NCBI GenBank assembly: GCA_963708245.1 | Contig: OY970201.1 | Location: forward strand, 5,208,001 to 5,272,000 | Source of the DNA: CAVYXK01 sp963708245 | Lineage (GTDB): Bacteria; Pseudomonadota; Alphaproteobacteria; Acetobacterales; Acetobacteraceae | Direction: 5' to 3' | Length of the DNA stretch: 64,000 nucleotides | Notes under the pieces: generated by a model | Told to the model about the DNA's origin: nothing | The model's database searches: none | Seen by the model: only the letters and a program-made list of their open reading frames with translations | Position numbers and translations under genes: made by a program | Shown: positions 36,482-45,040 of the stretch, piece after piece | Numbering within the stretch: position 1 is the stretch's first letter | Layout: the number at the start of each line of letters is the position of its first letter

Positions 36482-36519
36482 CGTCATAGACCTGGGTTTT
36501 CGCAGCCTGGGAGACCCCG

Positions 36520-38472
36520 ATGCCTGCCATCACCCTGCCCGATGGATCCGTGCGCCGCTTCGACGGCCCGGTGACGGGCACGGCTTTGGCTGAGGCGATC
36601 GGTCCCGGTCTGGCCCGCGCCGCGCTGGCCATGAAGATCGACGGGCGTCTGGTCGACCTGGCGACCAGCATCGAGCGCGACGCCACCGTGGTCTTCATCG
36701 CCCGCCGCGACCCCGAGGCGCTGGAGCTGATTCGCCACGACGCCGCCCACGTGCTGGCCGAAGCGGTGCAGGCGCTCTATCCCGGCACTCAGGTGACAAT
36801 AGGGCCCCCGATCGCCGACGGCTTCTATTACGATTTCGCCCGCAACCAGCCGTTCACCCCGGAGGATTTTGCGCCGATCGAGGCGAAGATGCGCGAGATC
36901 ATCGCCCGCGGCGCGCCGTTCCGCCGCAGCGTGATGGAGCGCGACGCTGCGATCGAATTCTTCAAGCGCAAAGGCGAGAAATATAAGGCGGAGATCATTC
37001 AGGACCTGCCGCGCGACGAGCCGATCAGCCTCTACTCGCAGGGCGAGTGGGTCGATCTCTGCCGCGGCCCCCACATGCGCACCACCGCCGATGTCGGCAC
37101 CGCCTTCAAGCTGATGAAGGTGGCCGGCGCGTATTGGCGTGGCGATCACCGCAATGCCATGCTGAGCCGCATCTACGGCACCGCCTGGCGCGACCGCGCC
37201 GAGCTCGACGCCTATCTGCACATGCTGGAGGAAGCCGAACGGCGCGACCACCGGCGAATCGGCAAGGCGATGGACCTGTTCCATTTCCAGGAGGAAGCGG
37301 TCGGCAGCGCATTCTGGCATCCCAAGGGATGGCGGCTGTGGCGCACGGCCGAAGACTACATGCGTCGCCGGCTCGATGCGGATGGGTATCAGGAGGTACG
37401 CAGCCCGCAGCTCGTCGATCGCGCCTTGTGGGAGGCCTCCGGCCACTGGGAGAAATTCCGCCAGCACATGTTCGTCGCGCAGGTCGAGGACGAGGACAAA
37501 CTCCTGGCACTGAAGCCGATGAACTGCCCGTGCCACGTTCAAATTTTCCGTCAGGGGGTGCGGTCGTACCGAGAGCTGCCATTGCGGCTGGCGGAGTTCG
37601 GCTCCTGCCATCGCTACGAGCCGTCCGGCGCGCTGCACGGCCTGATGCGGGTGCGCGCATTCACCCAGGACGACGCCCACATCTTTTGCACCGAGGCCCA
37701 GATCGCGTCCGAGACAGTGAAATTCGTGGCACTCCTGTCGTCGATCTATGCCGATTTCGGGTTCCCCGAGGTCCGGGTGAAATTCTCCGACCGGCCGCCG
37801 GAGCGAACCGGCTCGGACGCGGTGTGGGATCGCGCCGAGGCAGCGCTGAAGGAAGCCTGCGCCATCGCCGGCGTGGAGTACGAGCTCAATCCTGGAGAAG
37901 GGGCGTTCTACGGTCCCAAGCTCGAATTCGTGCTGCGCGACGCGATCGGGCGAGACTGGCAGTGCGGCACGTTGCAGGTCGATTTCAACATGCCCGAGCG
38001 GCTCGACGCCGAATATGTGGGCGAGGACGGGATGCGCCACCGTCCGGTCATGCTGCACCGGGCAATCCTGGGCAGCTTCGAGCGGTTCCTCGGCATCCTG
38101 ATTGAGCATTACGCCGGCCGGTTCCCGCTCTGGCTGTCTCCGGTACAGGTGGTGGTCGCGACCATCGTGTCGGATGCCGACGAATTCGCGCGCGAGGCCG
38201 CCCGGGCATTCCGCGAGGTGGAGCTGGAAGTGGCGCTCGACCTTTCGAACCAGAAGATCGCCGCCAAGGTGCGGGAGCATAGCTTGGCTCATGTGCCTGT
38301 GCTGGCCGTGGTTGGCCGAAGAGAGGCGGAGAATGGCACCGTTGCCCTCCGCCGGTTGGGGTCGGAGGCGCAGAAAGTGCTGCCGCTGGCCGCCGCCGTT
38401 GCCCGTCTTGCAGCGGAGGCGACCGCTCCCGATCTCAAGCCTGGTGGCCAAGCAGGGCGGGAGTCTGCTTGA
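36520..38472 (+). CDS. thrS: threonyl-tRNA synthetase
   Basis: A 650-residue class II synthetase that charges tRNA-Thr. In order: TGS domain (about 1-62, MPAITLPDGSVRRFDGPVTG), editing domain with RHDAAHVLAEAVQALYP and LCRGPHMRTT, catalytic core with KPMNCPCHVQIFRQG, GSCHRYEPSGALHGLMRVR and DDAHIFC, and C-terminal anticodon-binding domain (LSPVQVVVATI ... VVGRREAENGTVALR). Length normal. Followed 71 nt later by infC, the usual thrS-infC order. Confidence 0.97.
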   Translation: MPAITLPDGSVRRFDGPVTGTALAEAIGPGLARAALAMKIDGRLVDLATSIERDATVVFIARRDPEALELIRHDAAHVLAEAVQALYPGTQVTIGPPIADGFYYDFARNQPFTPEDFAPIEAKMREIIARGAPFRRSVMERDAAIEFFKRKGEKYKAEIIQDLPRDEPISLYSQGEWVDLCRGPHMRTTADVGTAFKLMKVAGAYWRGDHRNAMLSRIYGTAWRDRAELDAYLHMLEEAERRDHRRIGKAMDLFHFQEEAVGSAFWHPKGWRLWRTAEDYMRRRLDADGYQEVRSPQLVDRALWEASGHWEKFRQHMFVAQVEDEDKLLALKPMNCPCHVQIFRQGVRSYRELPLRLAEFGSCHRYEPSGALHGLMRVRAFTQDDAHIFCTEAQIASETVKFVALLSSIYADFGFPEVRVKFSDRPPERTGSDAVWDRAEAALKEACAIAGVEYELNPGEGAFYGPKLEFVLRDAIGRDWQCGTLQVDFNMPERLDAEYVGEDGMRHRPVMLHRAILGSFERFLGILIEHYAGRFPLWLSPVQVVVATIVSDADEFAREAARAFREVELEVALDLSNQKIAAKVREHSLAHVPVLAVVGRREAENGTVALRRLGSEAQKVLPLAAAVARLAAEATAPDLKPGGQAGRESA

Positions 38473-38543
38473 TCCAGATCGGCCGGATCGGCCAGACTGT
38501 TGCCCGAGGGCCCATGCTGGACCAACAACAATAGGAGAACACC

Positions 38544-39080
38544 ATAGCACGAGGACCACTGCCCGCCCCGCCCACGCGCGACGGGCCGCGAGTAAACGAG
38601 GAGATTCGAGCGCCGCAGGTGCGGCTGATCGATCAGGACGGCGAGATGCAGGGCGTGATGAGCATCCGGGAGGCGCAACAGCGCGCCTACGCGGTGGGGC
38701 TCGACCTGCTGGAGATTAGTCCCAATGCGGACCCGCCGGTCGTGAAGATCCTTGATTTCGGCAAGTACAAGTACGAGCAACAGAAAAAGAAAAACGAAGC
38801 CAGGAAGAAGCAGAAGGTCATCGAGATCAAGGAGATCAAAGTCCGCCCCAATATCGATGAAAACGACTATCAGGTGAAGATGCGCGCCATGAAGTCATTC
38901 ATCGGAGAGGGGGACAAAGTCAAGGTGACGCTACAATTCCGTGGCCGAGAGATGGCTCACCAGGAGATCGGCGTTCGTGTGCTGGAACGCATCCGCGCAG
39001 AGATGGACCCACTTTCCAAGGTCGAGCAGATGCCGCGGATGGAGAATCGCCAGATGGTGATGGTGCTGACGCCTCGGTAG
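38544..39080 (+). CDS. infC: translation initiation factor IF-3, AUA start
   Basis: IF-3 binds the 30S subunit, prevents 50S joining and proofreads the start codon and initiator tRNA. The protein clearly begins upstream of the first ATG (38619, mid-domain): reading back in frame gives ARGPLPAPPTRDGPRVNEEI, the normal alphaproteobacterial N-terminus, and the only initiation site is ATA 38544-38546, six bases after AGGAG (38533-38537). That gives 178 residues. Non-canonical starts (AUU in E. coli) are known for infC and let IF-3 repress its own translation; AUA here fits that pattern. C-terminal domain features EIKEIKVRPNIDENDYQVK and KVTLQFRGREMAHQEIG are intact. Confidence 0.93.
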   Translation: MARGPLPAPPTRDGPRVNEEIRAPQVRLIDQDGEMQGVMSIREAQQRAYAVGLDLLEISPNADPPVVKILDFGKYKYEQQKKKNEARKKQKVIEIKEIKVRPNIDENDYQVKMRAMKSFIGEGDKVKVTLQFRGREMAHQEIGVRVLERIRAEMDPLSKVEQMPRMENRQMVMVLTPR

Positions 39081-39113
39081 TTGTCAGTTTTCAGTTGGCC
39101 GCAGGCGGGTCGC

Positions 39114-39827
39114 CTAACTGCCCAGTTGGGCCGCCATGTCCTCAATGTCGGTCGCTACGATGTCCCAGTCGGCCTCCGGGACATAGTCCCTGGCTTGGTG
39201 GGGCCCGTACTCGGTCGGACGGGGGAAGAAGGCCGTCATCAGACCGAGCTTGCGGGCTGCGGCCAAGTCGCTGTTGTGGGCTGCCGACATCATTACCTGG
39301 CCCGGCTCCAGGTCGAGCAGCTCGCAGACCCCGAGATAGGTCTCCGGGTCGGGCTTGTAGTGTCCGAAGAGGTCCGCCCCGAACACCATGTCCCATGGCA
39401 ATCCTGCGTGCTTGGCCATGTTGGTGAGCAGCGACACGTTGCCGTTGGACAGCGGGCCGATGATAAACAGGCGTTTGAGCCGCGTGAGACCGGCGACTGC
39501 GTCGGGCCATGGCTTAAGCCTGTGCCATCCATGGTTTATGTGGCGACGATCGGCCTCGGTGAGGCCGTTGACGTCGAACTCCTGCACAAGCCGATCCAGG
39601 GAGGCGCGGTGCAGGTCATCGAGTTTGGTCCAGGGAAGCTCGCCGCGGCGCACTCGATCCATTGACGGGCGATAGGCAGCGCGCCAAGCGTCCACCAGCG
39701 CAGTCCAGTCGGCATTGATGCCACGTTGCCGGCCGAAGCCGGTCAGCTCTGCGATCAAGCTGCCACGCCAATCAACGACGGTTCCGAAGGTGTCGAACAC
39801 GATTGCCACGGGTTGCCTGGTCGACAT
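39114..39827 (-). CDS. L-2-haloacid dehalogenase-type HAD hydrolase
   Basis: A 237-residue HAD-superfamily protein of the type II haloacid dehalogenase branch, which hydrolyses L-2-haloacids to D-2-hydroxyacids through an Asp ester. Motifs: VFDTFGTVVDWRGSL (nucleophile Asp and the second Asp replaced by Thr-Gly as in dehalogenases), PLSNGNVSLL (Ser/Asn), GHYKPDPETYLG (Lys) and MMSAAHNSDLAAARKLG. The AHNSDL box is a good dehalogenase mark. Alone on the minus strand between infC and the Kdo cluster. Confidence 0.9.
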   Translation of the reverse strand: MSTRQPVAIVFDTFGTVVDWRGSLIAELTGFGRQRGINADWTALVDAWRAAYRPSMDRVRRGELPWTKLDDLHRASLDRLVQEFDVNGLTEADRRHINHGWHRLKPWPDAVAGLTRLKRLFIIGPLSNGNVSLLTNMAKHAGLPWDMVFGADLFGHYKPDPETYLGVCELLDLEPGQVMMSAAHNSDLAAARKLGLMTAFFPRPTEYGPHQARDYVPEADWDIVATDIEDMAAQLGS

Positions 39828-39946
39828 GTGCGCCTCCTGTGCGGAGGTGAATATGAAAGGGCTACCGGTGGTTGGCCAGAGCAGGAGGAGCGAGACGACG
39901 GCTCCTTACTGGACACAGATCGGGGTGTGCTGGTACTGGGCCACGC

Positions 39947-40621
39947 ATGAAACGTTGGACGCGGCGTCCTTTGGTACAGGAGGCAGCGGGTTGGCTGCTC
40001 GCATCCTATGTCACTTTCGCACTGCGCACGACGCGATGGACGCTTGAGGGAGTGGAGCACATTACACCCTTTGCGGCAGGGCGGCCGGTCATCGTGGCTT
40101 TCTGGCACGAGTGCCTGGCGCTGATGCCAATGGTATGGGTGCTGTCACAACGGCTGCCTCAGTCGCAGGCGGGCCGCGCCCACGTGCTGGTCACACGTCA
40201 TCGAGACGGGCGGCTGCTGCGCGCGTTCCTGCGACGATTTGGGCTCAATATTGTGACTGGTTCCTCGACGCGGGGCGGGGCGGCGGGTCTTCGGAACCTG
40301 CTGGCGCTGCTCGGCCGTTGCGAGCACGTTGCGATTACGCCGGATGGCCCACAGGGTCCAAAACGGGTAGCGGCACCGGGCGTGGCACACCTTGCCGCTC
40401 TCTCTGGTGCGCCGGTCTTGCCGTGTGCAGGACAGACGTCGCGCCGCTGGGTGTTGCGAAGCTGGGACCGAATGGTCGTCCCCAAACCGTTCGCCCGTGG
40501 GGTGATCGTCTTTGGCCCTGCGATCTCGGTTCCCCGCGAAGGGTGGCAGGAGGCTGTGGCGGTGATCGGCTCGGCACTCACTGCGGCGAGCGAGGTGGCC
40601 GACCGGCTCTGTCAGGCGTGA
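39947..40621 (+). CDS. DUF374-type lysophospholipid acyltransferase-like protein
   Basis: A 224-residue membrane-associated acyltransferase-like protein. From ATG 39947 it has an N-terminal hydrophobic segment (AAGWLLASYVTFALR), VIVAFWHECLALMPMVW (where other family members have an H-x4-D/E box), VTGSSTRGGAAGLRNLL and ITPDGPQGPKRVAAPGVAHL. It lies directly before waaA, the usual alphaproteobacterial place, and is presumed to act in lipid A acylation or trimming. Exact reaction unproven. Confidence 0.85.
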   Translation: MKRWTRRPLVQEAAGWLLASYVTFALRTTRWTLEGVEHITPFAAGRPVIVAFWHECLALMPMVWVLSQRLPQSQAGRAHVLVTRHRDGRLLRAFLRRFGLNIVTGSSTRGGAAGLRNLLALLGRCEHVAITPDGPQGPKRVAAPGVAHLAALSGAPVLPCAGQTSRRWVLRSWDRMVVPKPFARGVIVFGPAISVPREGWQEAVAVIGSALTAASEVADRLCQA

Positions 40622-41901
40622 GCGCGCTGCCTCCAATCTGGTCGTCGGCGGCCAGCATGGCGACACCGGCATTGAGGGTCCTGCTGCGTCATCGCGCACG
40701 GCGGGGCAAGGAGATTGCAGAGCGCTTGCACGAACGAGAGGGCCGGGAGACGATCCCGCGGCCGCCGGGTCGCCTGCTTTGGCTGCATGCAGCCAGTGTG
40801 GGTGAGAGCGTCTCGATTCTGCCGGTGTTGACGGAACTCGCCCTCCAGGCTCCGAACCGGAAGATGCTGCTGACGACCGGTACCGTCACTTCGGCAACAT
40901 TGCTGAAGCAGCGGTTGCCCGAGATGGCGCTGGACGAGCGAGTCATGCATCGCTTCGCTCCGCTTGACGTTCCACGCTGGAGCGGACGTTTCCTGGACCA
41001 CTGGCGCCCTGACGTGGCGGTGTTGGTGGAAAGCGAGCTGTGGCCCAACCTGCTTGCTGGTTGCCGCGCACGCGGCATCCCGGTCGTACTGCTGAATGCA
41101 CGCATGTCGGCTACCAGCGTGCGGCGATGGCGACTCGCGCCTGGACTGGCGCGGGAGCTGCTTGGCTCGCTAGCGGTGATCCAAGCGCAGAGCGAGACAG
41201 ATGCGGAGCGCCTCCGCGAGCTGGGAGCCCGGGCTGTTACGGTGCCTGGGAACCTCAAATTTGCCGCGTCGCCGCTGCCCGCAGATACGAGTGAGCTGTC
41301 ACGGGTGCAGAAGTGGCTGGGCGAGCGCCCCTGTTGGCTGGCGGCCAGCACACATCCGGGCGAAGAAGCGATTATTCTCGATGCCCACCGAATGCTGGCC
41401 AGCTCGTATTCCGGCTTGGTCACCCTCGTTGTTCCGCGACACCCGGAGCGCGGAAAACAGATCGCCGCTGAGGTTCGGGATCTCGAGGTCAGTCGCCGTT
41501 CGTTAGGACAAAAACCGCCGACCGAGGGCGTGTGGATAGGCGATACGCTGGGTGAGCTGGGGCTTTGGTACAGGCTGGCTGGCCTTGCTCTCGTCGGTCG
41601 AAGTCTGGTGCCACCTGGCGGCGGACAGAACCCGCTGGAGCCGGCACGGCTTGCGTGCCCGGTCGCAACGGGACCGTATACCGAGAATTTCTCTGATGCC
41701 GTGCAGGTGCTTGAGTGCGCGGGAGCGCTCATCCGGGTGACCGATGCCCGCTCGATCGCCGACTGGGTAGCCGCCATGCTTCGGGCCCCGCGGGATCGCG
41801 CGGCCATCGGCGCCCGGGCCCAGGCCGTGGCCGCCAAACATGGGGATCTCCCGCGGCGGATCGCGGCCGAACTACTGGCACTTGCGTCAGCTGGTGGGTG
41901 A
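40618..41901 (+). CDS. waaA: 3-deoxy-D-manno-octulosonic acid (Kdo) transferase
   Basis: A 427-residue inner-membrane glycosyltransferase that adds Kdo to lipid IVA. I choose GTG 40618, overlapping the upstream stop by four bases, because the resulting N-terminus (ALPPIWSSAASMATPALRVL) lines up with the N-terminal anchor of the family; ATG 40657 would cut it short. Motifs are LHAASVGESVSILPVL, TTGTVTSATLLKQRLP, VLVESELWPNLL, GNLKFAA and the C-terminal GGQNPLEPARLACPV. It is the middle gene of acyltransferase-waaA-lpxK. Confidence 0.93.
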   Translation: MSALPPIWSSAASMATPALRVLLRHRARRGKEIAERLHEREGRETIPRPPGRLLWLHAASVGESVSILPVLTELALQAPNRKMLLTTGTVTSATLLKQRLPEMALDERVMHRFAPLDVPRWSGRFLDHWRPDVAVLVESELWPNLLAGCRARGIPVVLLNARMSATSVRRWRLAPGLARELLGSLAVIQAQSETDAERLRELGARAVTVPGNLKFAASPLPADTSELSRVQKWLGERPCWLAASTHPGEEAIILDAHRMLASSYSGLVTLVVPRHPERGKQIAAEVRDLEVSRRSLGQKPPTEGVWIGDTLGELGLWYRLAGLALVGRSLVPPGGGQNPLEPARLACPVATGPYTENFSDAVQVLECAGALIRVTDARSIADWVAAMLRAPRDRAAIGARAQAVAAKHGDLPRRIAAELLALASAGG

Positions 41902-42911
41902 TGCTGCTGCGTCCGCCTGCATTCTGGCAGGGGCGCGGCGACGGGATCCTTGCCAGGCTGCTGTCGCCGCTCGGCGCGGTGACTGCGGCCGCGACCGCCC
42001 ATCGGGTCGCCCGGCCAGGGTGGCGTGCGCCGGTTCCGGTGATCTGCTGCGGCAACGTCACTTTGGGTGGTAGCGGAAAGACGACCCTTGCGCTTGACCT
42101 GGGGCAGCGCCTGCGTTCACGCGGCCTGGTTCCGCATTTTCTGCTTCGCGGCTATAGGGGCACGTTCCGAGGCACAAAGCGCGTGCTGATCGGAGACAGC
42201 GCGGCGCTGGTCGGTGACGAGGCGCTACTGTTGGCAGCGGAGGGGCCCACGTGGATCGGCGCCGATCGTGCCGCATCGGCTCGCGCCGCGGTGGGAGAAG
42301 GGGCGGACATTCTGATCCTGGACGATGGGCTGCAGAATCCAACGCTAGCTAAAGACCTGTCGTTGCTGGTCGTGGATGGCGGGTTGGGCTTCGGCAATGG
42401 GCGCGTGGTTCCGGCTGGCCCGCTGCGCGAGCCGGTAGCGGCCGGAGCCGCGCGGTGCAGTGCAGCAGTGTTGATCGACCAGGACCCATCCCAAGCCACT
42501 GTCGCGTTGCCGCAATGGCTCCCGGTGTTATCTGCGCGACTTGTCGCGGGACCGGACGCGGCCGTGGTCGCCGGCCGTCGCGTGCTGGCCTTTGCCGGCA
42601 TTGCGAGGCCGGGAAAGTTCTTTGCGACGTTGGACAAGACCGGTGCTGTTCCGATTGGGTGGCTTTCGTTTCCTGATCACCATCGATTTGCGGATCGGGA
42701 GTTCCAGCGAATCCTTGAGCGGGCCCGGCGGCTCGACGCTCTGCCCGTCACTACGCCGAAGGACGCCGCACGGCTGAGTGCGGCGCAGCGCGCGGCCGTG
42801 CATGTGATCGGGGTGCGTTTGGTCTGGGACGATCCGAACGCCATTGAAGGGATGCTCGGTCAGGTCATTGCACGACGGAACACTTCGCTGAACATGGGGG
42901 CTAATCCGTAA
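41901..42911 (+). CDS. lpxK: tetraacyldisaccharide 4'-kinase
   Basis: A 336-residue inner-membrane kinase that phosphorylates the 4' position of the lipid A precursor. Start ATG 41901 shares one base with the waaA stop. P-loop GNVTLGGSGKTTLALDLGQR; further LRGYRGTFRG, VGDEALLLAA, ILDDGLQNPTLAKDLSLLVV and LSFPDHHRFADREFQRI. Length normal. Completes the Kdo-lipid A module. Confidence 0.94.
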   Translation: MLLRPPAFWQGRGDGILARLLSPLGAVTAAATAHRVARPGWRAPVPVICCGNVTLGGSGKTTLALDLGQRLRSRGLVPHFLLRGYRGTFRGTKRVLIGDSAALVGDEALLLAAEGPTWIGADRAASARAAVGEGADILILDDGLQNPTLAKDLSLLVVDGGLGFGNGRVVPAGPLREPVAAGAARCSAAVLIDQDPSQATVALPQWLPVLSARLVAGPDAAVVAGRRVLAFAGIARPGKFFATLDKTGAVPIGWLSFPDHHRFADREFQRILERARRLDALPVTTPKDAARLSAAQRAAVHVIGVRLVWDDPNAIEGMLGQVIARRNTSLNMGANP

Positions 42912-43023
42912 GCGTCCAAATCGCCGGCTGACGTATATTCGTTCCTGTGCGAATCGTTCGATCAGGCCGGATGGCATCGCGGCCGGAAAAGAAAGACTGA
43001 GAATATGCGGCGCACGAACGACT

Positions 43024-43989
43024 TCAGCAGCACGCCGCCTCGGCGAGGCGTGCGGTCAGCATCCTGAGCCGCGCGGTGACTGCTTCCGCGCCCTAATCCA
43101 GCCATCATCTCCATTCCGATCGCGGCCATTTCAAGCGTTTCAAAATGATCGCGTTCACCCATGTCGAAGCGCCGTGCGTTCGGCACATAGGTTGTATCCC
43201 GCATGTAGGGCGCGGCCTCGGAGTCGAATGGCGCGGCGGCCGGAGCCTGTCTGCTCCAGCGGGACGCTGTCCTGCCATCGTTTTGAGACGTAGAGGAAAG
43301 CACGCCTACAGGGGCCTAGTACCCATTTGTATGTCGGGAAGACCTTTGTATGTCGGGAAGACCAAAAAGTCCGGGTCGAAGCTACGGGCGTTGGTGTGCA
43401 AGGCGCCGACACTGTGTGTTGCATCCACCACCAGTCTCGCGCCAACACCGCGCAGGCCGCAGCTACGCGGTTGAGATCGACCAGGCCGCCATCTGACCAG
43501 TGCACAGACGAAATGGAAGCGAAAGCCACCGGTGGGCCGGCAAGCTTGATGGCCGTGAGAAGGGCGGCGGTCCAGTCGCCGTTTGGAGGTCGCTTAACCA
43601 CTTCCAGGGTAGCGCCCTGAGCCGCCGTCCGGCCCATCCACTCCAGTACCGGGGATGAGTGATCGTCCTCCAGAACTAATACGCGGGACCCCCTGAGGCA
43701 GCGGCAACGCGCGCGCGGCGGTGGCAACGCCGTAGCTCACCGACGGGATCAATGCGACTTCGTTCGGGTCAGCATTGATCAGGCGTGCAGCCGCCGCTCG
43801 GGCCCGCTCGAATTGACGTCGGGCGTTGCCGCCTTCCATCTCCCAGGGGCGGACCTTCCGGGCGATCCCTCGCTCGCCGGCATCGCGCGATGCCAGTGGA
43901 ATCGGGCTGCAGTCTGCACACAACGCGCGGCAGACCGAAGAGAATCGAGCATGGCCGGCCCTTTCATTGGCATCCCGCCAGGATGGCAC
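43024..43989 (-). pseudogene. class V aminotransferase-like gene, multiply broken
   Basis: Pieces of one class V aminotransferase (isopenicillin-N-epimerase/cysteine-desulfurase-like fold) appear in order across several frames: GNARRQFERARAAAARLINA; SRVLVLEDDHSSPVLEWMGR; FASISSVHWSDGGLVDLNRV; the PLP-lysine region VFPTYK; FLYVSKRWQDSVPLEQTG; FDSEAAPYMRDTTYVPNARR; and AEAVTARLRMLTARLAEAA ending at TGA (43024-43026). The frame changes at least four times. One break is a 19-bp tandem duplication (43326-43363) that copies the segment encoding the PLP-binding lysine. The N-terminus is poorly preserved. It lies between lpxK and the amidase gene. Confidence 0.82.
43326..43363. repeat. 19-bp tandem duplication inside the aminotransferase pseudogene
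   Basis: TTTGTATGTCGGGAAGACC occurs twice back to back (43326-43344, 43345-43363) with no difference. On the gene strand each copy encodes the VFPTYK segment with the PLP-lysine, and the odd length shifts the frame. Confidence 0.95.
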
Positions 43990-44131
43990 GGCTGTTGGTC
44001 GCCGAGGAGTGTCAGGGCAGGTGTTTCTGGAGGGAGGTTTGCATCCAGCGAGTCCTAGATGGCATCTTGGATTCTGGCTTTTAATCAGTATGTAAGATCT
44101 GATTCCCGAGTTGGCGTGTTAGGAATCCTCC

Positions 44132-44989
44132 ATGAGCTCTTGTTACATGCCTACCCGTCGTGTGCTGATCGGCCGGGTCGGGTCTGCGATCTGGGTGTTT
44201 GGCGCATTCCTGCTCCCTTGGCGGGGGGCGGGGGCAGCCTCCGCCGCAGGGCGTGCCGACAGGAGAGGCGCGGGGCGGGCAGATAGGGGTTTGGCGCCGC
44301 TGGTCATGCTCGATCCCGGGCATGGGGGGAAGGACCCTGGAGCGATCGGCGTTTCGGGCACTTTCGAGAAGCACATCTCCCTAGCTGCTGGCATGGAATT
44401 GAAGCACCTCCTGGAAGCGAAGGGTCGCTACCGCGTGGCCCTGACCCGCACGCGGGACGTGTTCATCCCCTTGGAGCAGCGGGTTGAGATCGGTCAGAGC
44501 CAGGGAGCGGCGCTCTTCGTGTCGATGCACGCCGATGCCTTGCCCTATCGGGACGTTCGTGGCGCAAGCGTGTATACGCTATCGAATACCGCGTCGGATC
44601 CTGAGAGCGCGGCCCTCGCAGCGCGCGAGAACAGCGCGGACCGATTCCTGGGACCGGCCTACCGAGCCGTCACTCCGCAGATCGCAAGCATATTGAGCAG
44701 CCTGGTTCGACGCGAGACGCGGGTAAACTCAGTTCGCCTTGCCCGGGAAATGGTGGGCAGCCTTGAGCAGGAAGTGATGATGTTGCCCAATCCTGACCGC
44801 CATGCCGGATTCGTCGTGCTACAGTCGGCTGAAATTCCTAGTATTTTGGTCGAGATGGGCTTTATGTCCAATCCTCACGACGAGTCGTTCCTTCGGCGGT
44901 CGGCGTATCGCGTTAGGGTGGCGAGCGCGATGAAGCAGGCGATCGATGCCTATTTTGCCGCCACACACGGTAGAGAGATGACTGGCTAG
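44132..44989 (+). CDS. N-acetylmuramoyl-L-alanine amidase (AmiC-like)
   Basis: A 285-residue zinc amidase that cuts between MurNAc and L-Ala, used in daughter-cell separation. N-terminal export signal (RRVLIGRVGSAIWVFGAFLLP), then the Amidase_3 domain: VMLDPGHGGKDPGAIGVSGT (zinc His), EKHISLAAGMELKHLL (zinc Glu), VSMHADALP (zinc His) and ILVEMGFMSNPHDESFL (catalytic Glu). No AMIN domain, so shorter than AmiC of E. coli. Directly upstream of PBP1A, a cell-wall pair. Start at ATG 44132; ATG 44147 is also possible. Confidence 0.92.
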   Translation: MSSCYMPTRRVLIGRVGSAIWVFGAFLLPWRGAGAASAAGRADRRGAGRADRGLAPLVMLDPGHGGKDPGAIGVSGTFEKHISLAAGMELKHLLEAKGRYRVALTRTRDVFIPLEQRVEIGQSQGAALFVSMHADALPYRDVRGASVYTLSNTASDPESAALAARENSADRFLGPAYRAVTPQIASILSSLVRRETRVNSVRLAREMVGSLEQEVMMLPNPDRHAGFVVLQSAEIPSILVEMGFMSNPHDESFLRRSAYRVRVASAMKQAIDAYFAATHGREMTG

Positions 44990-45040
44990 CAATAAAACGC
45001 GCTGGTCGCCAGCGACGGGAAGGCCCATATCGTCGTGGTC

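Noticed and set aside
35132..36487. A 451-codon antisense frame over the glycosyltransferase
   Set aside because: Shadow of the GT4 gene; low-complexity and no recognisable motif.
36482..36519. Threonine-specific leader or T-box before thrS
   Set aside because: Only 38 bases separate it from the upstream gene; no T-box motif or leader peptide is visible.
36484..38559. A 691-codon open frame antisense to thrS
   Set aside because: It exactly shadows thrS, a certain gene, and its residue composition (His/Arg/Gly rich, no domain) is the usual product of antisense frames in high-GC DNA.
40111..40617. Extended N-terminus for waaA
   Set aside because: This part overlaps the acyltransferase gene in another frame and does not resemble any Kdo transferase N-terminus.
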